From Chrysemys picta bellii (taxonomy: Eukaryota > Chordata > Testudines > Emydidae), in assembly GCF_011386835.1 (NCBI RefSeq), contig NC_088797.1:98280264-98344263 (forward strand): DNA of 64,000 nucleotides, written 5' to 3'. Below the pieces are notes generated by a model that saw nothing but the letters and a program-made list of their open reading frames with translations, was not told the DNA's origin and ran no database searches. The stretch's first letter is position 1. Each line of letters opens with the position of its first letter. Below, piece by piece: positions 13,501 to 25,500 of the stretch. Both the position numbers and the translations under genes were made by a program.

Positions 13501-16500
13501 TACTTGTATTAGACTGAAAAATACTATTTTTTGTTTTTTTACAGTGCAAATATTTGTAATCACAAATAAATATAAAGTGAGCACTGTACACTTTGTATTC
13601 TGTGTTGTAATTGAAATCAATATATTTGAAAATGTAGAAAACATCCAAAAATATTTAAAGAAATGGTATTCTGTTATTGTTTAACAGCGCTATTAATCTC
13701 AATTAATTTTTTTAATCATTTGACAGCCCTATTTAAAAGGAATGACAAAGGCTTCAAACAATATTTTGACAATGGATAAGAGGGCAAAGTTTTACTTTCT
13801 TTTTTGTAACCGTATCTGCTGTGTCAATACTTATTTAAATGGTCCCTCACCAATATATTGATTTGGGACAAAATTCCCCCTGACATTTAAGAATTTGTTC
13901 TTATTCGTTAAAAAGATCTCCAATCCTTTGTTCTGTTACAGCCTGTTTTTGCTTCAGCACCTCTGGTATTTTGAGGGATTTCAGTTTCATTATTATAATT
14001 AAATATGTATTTTTATGGTAACTTCTCAAAATGCGTATTTTCTGATTTTGGACAGCAGTGGTTTCCAACCTTTTCAGCCTGAGAACTGAATATTATTTCA
14101 AAAAGGTCAAGGGCCACAATCAACATTTTGGGGCTCTCTGTTCTGTACCGCTCAGTCTAAAGGGAGCCAGAACCACCTGCAGGTCCCATGCTGGGGATTT
14201 CCCCAACAAGGGGTTAGTCCAGGGATCGGCAATCCTCGGCCCATGTGGCTTCCTGCAGCCCCTATTGGCCTGGAACAGCGAACCGCAGCCAGTGGGCGCT
14301 TCAGTCGGCCGAACCTGCAGATGCTGCAGGTAAACAAACCGTCCCAGCCCACGTGGATTTCCCTGATGGTCCGTGAGCCAAAGGTTGCCGATCCCTGGGT
14401 TAGTCCCAGTGGGCATAGAGAAATCATAGATGGCTTCTGTGTCTCCTTTCCCACAGCCCCTGTCACAGGAGCATTTCAAGGTTAGGAAGGAGTATGCTGG
14501 GGTTGGGAGGAAGAGTGATCAGAGTGCACTGTGGTCTGGTTATTGCTTGGGAGGGCCTGTTGGTACCATAATTACCTGACCTGCTCTAATCAATGCTGAG
14601 ACAAAGCAAAGAATTAGAGTGTGATAACTGGTTGCTGGTTCTCAAATTCTCTTTCTTTCCTTTTTTTCTGGGCTGCCCTTGACGGCTGTGTATGGAAAGG
14701 AGAGCCATCCTTTACTAAGTGCTCCCCTAGTCTCAGGCAGTGCCAGTTGAATTCCTATCCTGCCCTCCCTGGGGCTCCGATAGTCCAGTAGGAAAGCAGG
14801 CAAATGGCATAGCCAGAATTACTCTTTCTTCCTCCTATGATGCAGCAGGTGGCCACCAGGGGAACTATTACACAACTGCCCCAGGGAAGGGATAGCGCTC
14901 CAAGTGCCCCTTACTGTCTCCCTATTGTAATGGGGTCAATTCAAACACTGCAATTTAAAAGTTTTAAGACACAGCTCAGAGAACACATTTCCTATTAAAA
15001 ATGAAATACATATTTTCTTCTTAACACTCACCATTCAGGGCCACAGTCTAGAGCCTCCAGGGGCCACAGGCTGGACTCCACTGATGTATAATGATGACTC
15101 TAAATTTAAATTGATATTAATAAAAAACTAATTTTCAGAAATCTTAGAAGACAATTAAAATTAAACTGTATTTGGGAGACTTTCAGTCTTGTAGAACCTA
15201 ATAACCTGTAAGTGTTAATATATCATAAGAGTTGGAATCATATCTTAATATAAATTCTAGAGATAAGGATCATCTTTAATGAGGGTATTGTTATATGTAC
15301 TGAGAAACTGTTATCTAAATATAAATAGCTTTTGACCGGATGTATCATTGATCAGTCACAAATGTACTGAGTAAATAAGTTGGTTAATTTCCATGTGTTA
15401 TTCACCAGGGAGCTGGACTTTAATGAATAAAATTTTCTTAGTTGCTACTTGCTTGCAGGTAGGGCAGGGGCGGGGAAACTTTTTGGCTGGAGGGCCGCAT
15501 CGGGTTTCGGAAATGGTATGGCAGGCCGGTTAGGGGAGGTAATTTTTGGTAATTTATTTCTAAATACCTGTCAGCAATAGGGTGACCAGATCACCCAAGA
15601 CAAATATCGGGACGCGGGGGGAGGGGGGTGATGCGGGGGGGGGGGGCGTGGCCAAAAAAAAACCCCTTCCTCCGCAAGCGCTGGAGGGAGGCCCGGGAGA
15701 CTCAGGGGAAGCGCGGGGCCGGGGTGAGTAAGAGTCCGGCCTGGTCCCTTGCAGGCAGGACTCAGTTGGGTGGTAGGGCGAGGAGGGGGGCGGCCCGCGG
15801 GGCCAGGCGGCGGCTGTTCTCACCCCCGGCCAGCGGGACTTGGGAGCAGCCGCTGCTGCAGCTCCCACTGCCGCAGGGGAGGAAGTGGCCATGGCGCTCC
15901 GCGGCTGCGGCACCTCCGAACCCCCCGAGCCGGGGGGTCCCGCAGGGGAACGAACGGGGCTGGGCTGCCGATGCCTCCGCCCCGGGGCCGCCGCGCGATA
16001 GCACCAGCTGGGCAGCAGCCCAGACGCGACTGGCCAGGGGCTGGGCCCAGCGTACGCGCTGCGGGGTCCCTGCAGCAGGCCCCGGCTCGGGGGGTTCGGA
16101 GGCACCGCAGCCGCGGAGCGCCATGGCCGCTTCCTCCCCTGCGGCAGTGGGAGCTGCAGCAGCGGCTGCTCCCGAGTCCCGCTGCCCGGGGGGACAACAA
16201 CAGCCGCCGCCTGGCCCCGCGGATCGCCCCCCTCCTCTCCCAACCACCCCAACTGAGTCCTGCCTGCTCGGGGCCAGGCCGGACTGTTACTCACCCCGGC
16301 CCCGCGCTTCCCCTGCGTCTCCCGGGCCTCCCTCCAGCGCTTGTGGCGGGAGGGGGAATGGTGAGCCCGGGGAAGAGGCGGGGATTCGGGGAGGGAGCCA
16401 ATCGGAGGAGGAGGGGGCGGAGTCGGGGCGTGGTGGGGGTGCGAGCACTTCCGGGCTCCAGGCTCCGGGGCATTTCCTTGTTTGTCCAGTGTCCCGACCG

Positions 16501-19500
16501 CATGTCGGTCGGGACGCGGGAAAAACAAGGAAATATCGGGACAGTCCCGATAAAATCGGGACGTCTGGTCACCCTAGTCAGCAAGTTTGTTTGTAACAAT
16601 ACAGACACAACAAATTCCCCCAGGAGTAGAGAGTTAAAGAAATCCCTATGACAACCCAGTTCCTGCTTCTCTGTTGTTGTTCCCCCCCCAGACCCAGCCA
16701 TGCCCACCCCCATGGCCAGACACTCACTCCCCCCTCCCTCCCCAAGCCCAGCTTCAGGACCCCCCACCCCTCTCCGGCCCAGACACTCTCAAACCCTACT
16801 CTCCTAGAGCCCAGGGATCCAGAGGGAGAAACAGCCTGATGCTGGGTCGCGGGCTTACCGGAGTTTCCTCCATGCTGCTGCGTCCTTCCTTCAGGGTGTG
16901 CAGGGAACTGCACCTTCTGGGAACCCTCCAGTTTTCTTCCCCTTCCCGCAGCCTTGTCTTCCATTTGTGAGCTGGGCTCTGCTGGGTCCAGCCGCCCCTA
17001 GTGGGAGCCAACATTTCTACAGGCCATTTATGTAGGGAAAAAAGGAAATTCTGTGTGCACAACATTAATTTCTGCAAAATTCTGAATTGCGCAGTGGCAC
17101 AGAATTCCCCCAGGAGTATTAAAGGTGTAGAAAACCTGACCTTTAACAAAACTGGTCATGCTTAGTCTTGAGAAAAGAAGACTCAGGGGGGATCTGATAA
17201 CAGTCTGCAAATATGTTCAGAGCTGTTACAAAGAGGATGGTGATTAATTGTTCTTCATGTCCACTGAAGGTAGGACACGAAGTAATCGTCTTAATCTGCA
17301 GCAAGGAAGATTTAGGTTAGATATTAGGGAAAACTTTAAGAGTAGTTAAGTTCTGGAATAGGTTGCCAAGGGAGGTTGTGGAATCCCTGTCATTGGAGGT
17401 TTTTAAGAACAGGTTAGACAAACATCTGTCAGGGATAGTCTAGGGGTTTACTTGGTCCTGCCTCAGCATGGGGGGCTGGACTTGATGACCTCTTGAGGTC
17501 CCTACATTTTTACTATTCTATAAGATGATGTGGAAATAAAACAAAGCAGTGCAAATCTAATAAAGTATATGATTTTTGTGTTTTAGGTGACTGTGCATCC
17601 TTTTGTGGAAGTTTCTTTCCAGCACACAGTTTATCAAACTAGCACTGCAGATGGATCTCATCCATGCTGGAATGAAGAACTTCAAGTGGATTTTATGTAA
17701 GTTGGCCAAATACTTCTCCATAAAAAATGTACAAGAAAATAAAAGTATTTGAATGCTCTAGTGAAGGAGTCAAAGTTTCCCATGGTTAGGTGGTTATATT
17801 TTGTATTTTAAAGTTTTTCATTTAGCCTGCTGAACTCATCTGCCTTTCTGTATCGGTGTATAAGAATTGGAGATGAAGTAGGAGGATTGAATGATTTAGG
17901 GCAATGGTTTTCAACCTTATTTCATTTGCGGCCCCTTAAAAAATGTAGAATGGAGGTGTGGACCCCTTTGGAAATCTTAAAAATAGTCTGCAGACCTCCA
18001 GGGGTACCCAGTCCACAGATTGAAAACTACTGGTTTAGGGTAATAGTTCTCAATCTTTTCCATACCATGACCCTGTATTTCAACAGAAAAAAGTTTCAGG
18101 ACTTCCCTTCCATGTAGTCATAAAGAAAAGGAGGTTGGCTGTAACCCTCTTGCACATATTCATGACCCTGAGGCTAAGAACTGATGGTTTAAGACATTAG
18201 GAATGGGATACAGTGTTTTTTTCATCTCTGGGCCATGTTTTTAAACCAGCCAAGTCAGTAGTGACTAAAAGTTATAACTATCCAATGGCCACTTGTAGTC
18301 CGTTTGTTCATTGGCATCTTCACTGACTATAACGGACTACAAAAATGCACAAACCAAGTAAAAGAAGTAACGAAGAAGATAGGTTTGAGATACAATGCAA
18401 AGAAATGTCAGGCTGGCGGGAGGTTACTAGTGGAGTTCCTCAGGGATCAGTTTTGGGGCCAATCTTATTTAATCTTTTTATTACTGACCTTGGCACAAAA
18501 AGTGGGAGTGTGCTAATAAAGTTTGAGGATGACACAAAGCTGGAAGGTATTGCCAATACAGAGAAGGACCGGGATATGATACAGGAAGATCTGGATGACC
18601 TTGTAAACTGGAGTAATAGTAGTAGGATGAAATTTAATAGTGAAAAGTGCAAGGTCATGCATTTAGGGAATAATAACAAGAATTTTTGTTATAAGCTGGG
18701 GACTCATCAGTTAGAAGTAACATAGGAGGAGAAGGACCTTGGAGTATTGGTTGATCACAGGATGACTATGAGCCACTGATGTGATATGGCCATGAAAAAA
18801 GCGAATGCATCTTGGGATGCATTAGGCAAGGTATTTCCAGTAGAGATAAGGAGGTGTTAGTACCGTTATACAAGGCACTGGTGAGACCTCATCTGGAATA
18901 CTGTGTGCAGTTATGGTTTCCCATGTTTAAGAAGGATGAATTAAAACTGGAACAGGTACAGAGAAGGGCTACAAATGTACATTTGTATGTACATATGTAC
19001 ATTTGTAGCCCTTCTCTGTACCTGTTCCAGTTTGTACCTGTCAAAGATGATCCGACGAATGGAAAACCTGTCTTATGAAAGGAGACTCAAAGAGCTCGGC
19101 TTGTTTAGCCTAACCAAAAGAAGGCTGAGGGGAGATATGATTGCTCTATATAAATATATCAGAGGGAGGGAGAGGAATGATTTGAGCTCAGTACCAATGT
19201 GGACACAAGAACAAATGGATATAAAGTGGCCATCAGGAAGTTTAGACTTGAAATTAGACAAAGGTTTCTAACCATCAGAGGAGTGAAGTTCTAGAACAGC
19301 CTTCCAAGGGGAGCAGTGGAGGCAAAAGACATATCTGGCTTCAAGACTAAGCTTGATAAGTTTATGGAAGGGATGGTATGATAGGATAGCCTAATTTTGG
19401 CAATTAATTGGTCTTTGACTATTAGTGGTAAATATGCCCAATGGCCTGTGATGGGATGTTAGATGGGGTGGGATCTGAGTTATTACAGAGAATTCTTTAC

Positions 19501-22500
19501 TGGGTGTCTGGCTAGTGAGTCTTGCCCACATGCTCAGGGTTGAGCTGATTGCCATATTTGGGGCTGGGAAGGAATTTTCCTCCAGGGCAGATTGGTAGAG
19601 GCCCTGGGGGGTTTTCGCCTTCTTCTGCAGTGTGGGACATGGGTCACTTGCTGGACGATTCTCTGCACCTTGAAGTCTTTAAACCATGATTTGAGGACTT
19701 CAATGGCTCAGACATAGGTTAGGGGTTTGTTGCGGGAGTGGGTGGGTGAGATTCTGTGGCCTGTGTTCTGCAGGAGGTCAGACTAGACAATCATAATGGT
19801 CCCTTCTGACCTTAAAGTCTATGACTGTATGACTCTATGGCTAAATGTAAAGTCATGTTAATGGGGACTATAGGGACAGAAATCAAAACTGAAGAAGAAA
19901 AACTGGAGAAGGTGGACAATCTTAAGTATCTTGGAAGTACCATCAGCCAAGATGTTGATAAGAATCGGGAAGGCAAATGCTGCATTTGGAAGACTCAAAA
20001 ACATCTGGCAACTCAAAAACATCTCCCTCAAGACAAAACTGAATGTGTAACAAGCAGTTGTTATTGCTATCACAACATATAGCAGTGAGACATGGCAACT
20101 TACCAAGAAAGATGGATGCATTTCATCACAAATGTCTGAGATGAATATTGGGAATAACATATAGAGATAGAAAGACAAATGAAGAAGTCAGAAAAATTAC
20201 TGGACAAGGTACCCTCTCACAAATAATCTACAAAAGAAGACATCAGTGGCTGGGACATGTGCTGAGAATGGAAAAAGAATGCTTACCAAATACCGCCCTT
20301 GAATGAAAGCCAGAAAACACAAGAAGAAAGAGGGAAGACTGCGAATAACATGGAAACGAACAGTTCTGAACTACATCAATCACCTCAACTTGAAATGGGA
20401 AGATTTGGAGAGAAGGGCAGTTAACAGGCAAGGATAGCAAATGTGGGTAGCCCAGTGTGCAGCAAAGCGCGGGATGGACTGAGGTCTAAGTGGCCACTTA
20501 GTCTGTTTGAATTGAGTTGGAATAATAGCTCTCAAACCTCCCCTTCTCCTCCCAATTTAGGGCATATGTCAGGGGTAGGGTACGGGATGGAGTGGACCCA
20601 ATATGAGGAATGTGGCTGGTATGATGTAGTTGCTCTGTTTTGTGCCAGTGTAACAACCATAAAGACTGTTGTAATCTGGCACCATTTTTAGAGCAACCCG
20701 GGAGCTGAGAACCAGAATTAGGAAGGTGTGCAAATGCAGTTTAAAACCACCTGTTTCCCACTTGGAAGAATGGAGAATCTGCCTTTTTTCCTTTATGTGA
20801 GCTTTCATTCGGTTGGTGCTCTGAAATATGTGAAAGAGTAGAAAATTTACAAAACATAGTTTAGTAAATATGAGATAGAAGTCAGTGGAAATACATCAGT
20901 TTACACCAAAATGAGGATCTGGCACAATTTATGTGACTAAACACCTATTGACACAGTAATTAGAGAAACAAAATATATTGGGTCAAATTCATCCTGGTGG
21001 GTAACTCCTTCAAAGTCAGTGGAGTTAAACTGGAGTGAAATTTGTACTTTGTTTTTTAATGGCAAACATACCAATTTAGTTTTCCTTCTTTAAAAATGTT
21101 TATGGTTTTGTAATATTTGAAGTAAATTACTGCCAAAAGTGATTGTGTTGTTTTTTTTAAAAATGATAAAGCTCTCCGATATACAATATCTGATTAAAAC
21201 TAAAAGATTCTGTTCTTAATTACAGATCACCAGGACATGATTATAGCTTTTCAGGACTGTCTAAAATAAAAGACAATATATATGTCAACATTTTTGATGA
21301 AGTTAGGGTGGAAAAACATGAGGTAAATTGTATAAAACACAATAACTGATTTTTTTATTACATTTTTTTGAAGTTTGAAAACTATAACCATGTACATGTT
21401 CTTCTTTTCTTAACGAAAGAAGCTATATGTACTATTGTTTTCTAATTTTGAATAAATTCAGTTTTTACTTTAATTAAAAGAATACTAGAAATGTCACAGC
21501 CAACCACTGTTGCCATTTGGGCCAAATCCTGTGAGGCATTGTGCGGGGTGGTTACCCGCTCCAGCCCTGACAGGGTTAAGGCCAGCCCTGGGAGAGGGCT
21601 GGGGCTGTAAGGAAAAGCCCAGGCTGCTTAGGAAAGCAGGCACAGCTGGGGCCACACCCCAAACAGAGCACAGCAGGTCCTTATAAAAGGCTGCTAGCTT
21701 GGAGCTAGAGTAGCTCTCTCCGGTCTTGGAGGGAGCAGGGCCTGGCTGTTGGTAGCAAAGGTACTGGGAGTGAAGTAGGGCTGGGGAAAGGCCAGAGGAG
21801 CAGGGGAGCTCCAGCCTGGTGACTCCCTAGGCTGCAGGGCCTGGTCCTACGCCCACCCCTGAGGTACTGGTTGGTAGAGGAAGGCAGTAGGTCCTACCCC
21901 CTTGCCTGTGATGACTGGCTCTTATACTGCAGTCTGCTCCAGGGAGCGGGGGCTCATGCTGACTAGCAGTAGCCACCAGCTGAGGCAAAGTGGGATTAGG
22001 GGGTTGGGGATCCCTGGGGAGGGGAGACCCTGAGAGTGAGGGGTTACTGCCAGGGGGCAGCACCCCAGATAGCGGGGCACTGGAGTCTGGGAGGGACATG
22101 GGGGCCAAGCGGTAGCGGGACACCGGCCTGCAGAGGGCGCTCCAATGGCTGGAAAGCTAATTCCCTGAGACGACAAGCAGGAGGCACCGCAGGGGTGAGT
22201 CCGCTTGCTTACAGGCATTTGTAAAGGCCTGTGGAATCTTGTTAATAGATTTTAAGGACAAGAGTCCATAATGATCATCTAAACTATAGCAAGTGTGGAA
22301 AATGTTTTTATTTTCTGGAAAGAAAGAAAGAAACATTTTGATGAAGCGTTGAAAACTGAACATTTTGATTCAGAAATGCCACTGTGATGCCTCATTGGGT
22401 TTGTAGTTCCGGTGCCTCAGCCCACCATTCTCTTTTATGGGCTGGCTCCTTGGCCAGACTACATCTCCCACAACTCATTGTGGGCCCCTTGTTGAACTTT

Positions 22501-25500
22501 CATAGTGCATCATGGGAATCTCCATCTGTAATGCTTCATGGGAGATGTAGTCTGGCTGAAGAACCCAACCCATAGAGGAGAATGGAGGCATGAAGCAGTT
22601 GAACTACAACTTCTATGAGGTACTATATCAATGTTTCTAAATTAATTTTTTTCTCTTTTGGCAGAACTTTTTCTGTTTCTGGGTGTTTGGTTATTCAACA
22701 AAAAGTCAAAAATTTCCATGGAAAGCAGATGCTTGTGAGAAAAAAATTGTTTAGTTGACAATAGTTTTTGATGAAAATTTTTTTGACTAGCCTTACTCTA
22801 CGCTGACTACTTGCATAACAAAAACTATAACTTCTGTTTGAGCTAGAGTATATATTTTAGAAAGACATAACATTTTGTTTTAGTCATCAAGTGAAGGGGA
22901 ATATCCCTCGTCCATTGGTAAGTTGTTCCAATCGTTAATTACTTCCACTGTTACATTTTTGCACCTTATTTCCAGGTGGAATTTCTCTGGCTTCATCTTC
23001 TAACCATTGGTTCTTGTTATACTTCTATCTGCTAGCTTAAAGAGCCCACTAGTATCTTCTCTCTGTTTAGATCAGGGGTAGGCAACCTATGGCACACGTG
23101 CCGAAGTTGGCACGCATGCCATAGGTTGCCGATTTTCAGTGGCACTCACACTACCGAGATCCTGGCCACCGGTCAGGGGGGGTCTGCATTTTAATTTAAT
23201 TTTAAATGAAGCTTCTTAAACATTTTAAAGACCTTATTTATTTTACATACTACAATAGTTTAGTTATATATTATAGACTTATAGAAAGAGACCTTCTAAA
23301 AATGTTAAAATGTATTACTGGCACGCGAAACCTTAAATTAGAGTGAATAAATGAAGACTCGGCACACCACTTCTGAAAGGTTGCCGACCCCTGGTTTATA
23401 TACTTATAGGGTGTGATCAACTCATGGTAAGGGTAAAGACAGGTAAATGGAGTTTACCACTTCTCATTTGGGTAATATGGAGTTTAGCTTGTTAGTTTAT
23501 CCACTTCTTTTATTACACTACACCACTGAATCATGTCTTAACTTTCTCTGTAATAAGCTAAATAAATTGAACTTCTTAAGTCTCTCACTAGAAGGCATGT
23601 TTTTCTGACTTTGAATTATTCTTGTGGCTCTTTTCTGAACCTTCTCCAATTCTCCTATATTACAAAATTATTTTTATGCAACACATACATTTTTCATCAA
23701 CAGCTTAATGGTTATCACATATTGTTTTATTAAGACAAGACACATGCCGAAATTTATGATTCAATGACTACTATTTAAACTTTTACTCCAATGCAGTGGT
23801 CTCCAAAGTGGGGTGCACAAGACGATCCCTTGGGGGGCGCGGGAGGAGGAACATCACCGGAGTGGGGGGGGGAGGGCGGCCGGAGGAGAGAGAGAGGGAG
23901 GAAGAGAGCGAGCGGGGAAGCTGCCCCCACCCTGGCAGGCAGGGCCACGCAGAACGCAGGGGCTTTAGGGGCTGTAGGGCCCTGGGCTAAGGGAGCCCCA
24001 GGACCCTGGCCTGCAGCTCTAAAGCCCCTTTCAGAATGCGGCCCTGAGTCCTCCGGCCCGTGGAGGAGCAGGGGCAGCTGTGCAGCCAGCGGCCAGAGAG
24101 AAGCGCCGCTTCTCTCCAACCGACTTTGAAGGGGAAAGCGGCGCTTCTCTCCGGCTGCTGGCTGCACAGCTGCCCCTGCTCCTCCACGGGCCGGAGGACT
24201 CAGGGCCGCATTCTGAAAGGGGCTTTAGAGCTGCAGGCCAGGGTTCTGGGGCCCCCTTAGCCCAGGGCCCTACAGCCCCTAAAGCCCCTGCGTTCCGGGT
24301 GGCCCTAGGGGGGTGGGTGGGAGAAAGCTCCCAGAATTGTGGCCATGGGGGCGGTGCCACGCTACGCAGAGCCACCTGCACACCCCCTGCACCAAAGAGG
24401 AGCTGCCCCAGGTAAGTGCTCTGCACCTCCTGCCTGCCCCAGCCCTGAGCCTCCTACCACACCCACACCCTGAGCACCCTCCTGCACCCTAACTCCCTCT
24501 CAGACCCCGCCCCCTGCCCCGAGCGCCCTCCTGCACCCTAACTCCCTCCCAGACCCCACACCCCACCCTGAGCACCCTCCCGCACCCTAACTCCCTCCCA
24601 GACCCCACACCCCACCCTGAGCCCCCTCCCACACCCTAACCCTAATCCAGACCTTTGAATCACTGTATCACAAAGTGTTAAACCAAGATTTTCAGAAATA
24701 ATGAAGCATATTCAATCACATTGCTCTCACTAAAAAATATTATTAATAATAATTTTTTTTGTGAGAGCAAAAAGGTTTTTTGTACCGTTAAATAAAATAT
24801 AATAAAAATTATTTTAAAAATATTGTTTATTTCATCTTTATCTCATCCTTTTTTAATTTCTATTTCTGTATGTTTTATAATGTACATAATATATTATTAT
24901 AGTAGTACATGTATATAATTTATACATAAATAAATATATATATATTGGGGGGTGCATGCTCAAAATTTTTTTACTGATAGGCGATCAAAAAAGTTTGGAG
25001 ACCACTGCTCTAATGGACAGTGAATATACCTTACACATTATGGCTCATTTCATATGGAGATTTTCTATAGAACTTCCTGCTCCTGTAAAATTTTCTTTTT
25101 ATTGTTGCCTTTGAAGGCAATAACATTTGGGTGGATTCTTGAGAAATGCAACATAGTTTAGAAAATAGGACCTCTGGTATAAACAGTTAGTTTATATATT
25201 CTTGATAATAAGATGTATCTGGTTTTTGAGCAGTTAGCAATATTTTTTTATCACAGTGAAATTCTTTAAGCCATTTCCTGTAACGTGACCCAGTTCAGTG
25301 CTCCAGATGTTATCATAGACAGTTTTGTCATCGGGAATGGAATTGCTAACAAGAAAATGTTTAACTGTCAGATGTACTGTATATAAGAACAAATAGGCAC
25401 ACTGCTAACTTTCTGATTACTTCTTTGTTAGCTCATCTACAGGCCCCATTCCTGTAAGTAGTTGTGCTAGTGTGGCCCCCTGTATCAGCATGTATACCGC

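Noticed and set aside
15560..16596. Two 322-codon open frames, one on each strand
   Set aside because: They mirror each other because the locus is a GC-rich inverted repeat. Equal length follows from symmetry.
22885..22918. Possible small exon after ttgttttag and before gtaagt
   Set aside because: 34 bases, would break the phase between exons 7 and 8, no homology, and it overlaps an old CR1.
23775..24426. Several 100-130-codon frames on both strands
   Set aside because: Same cause: GC-rich inverted arms of a hAT-type element.
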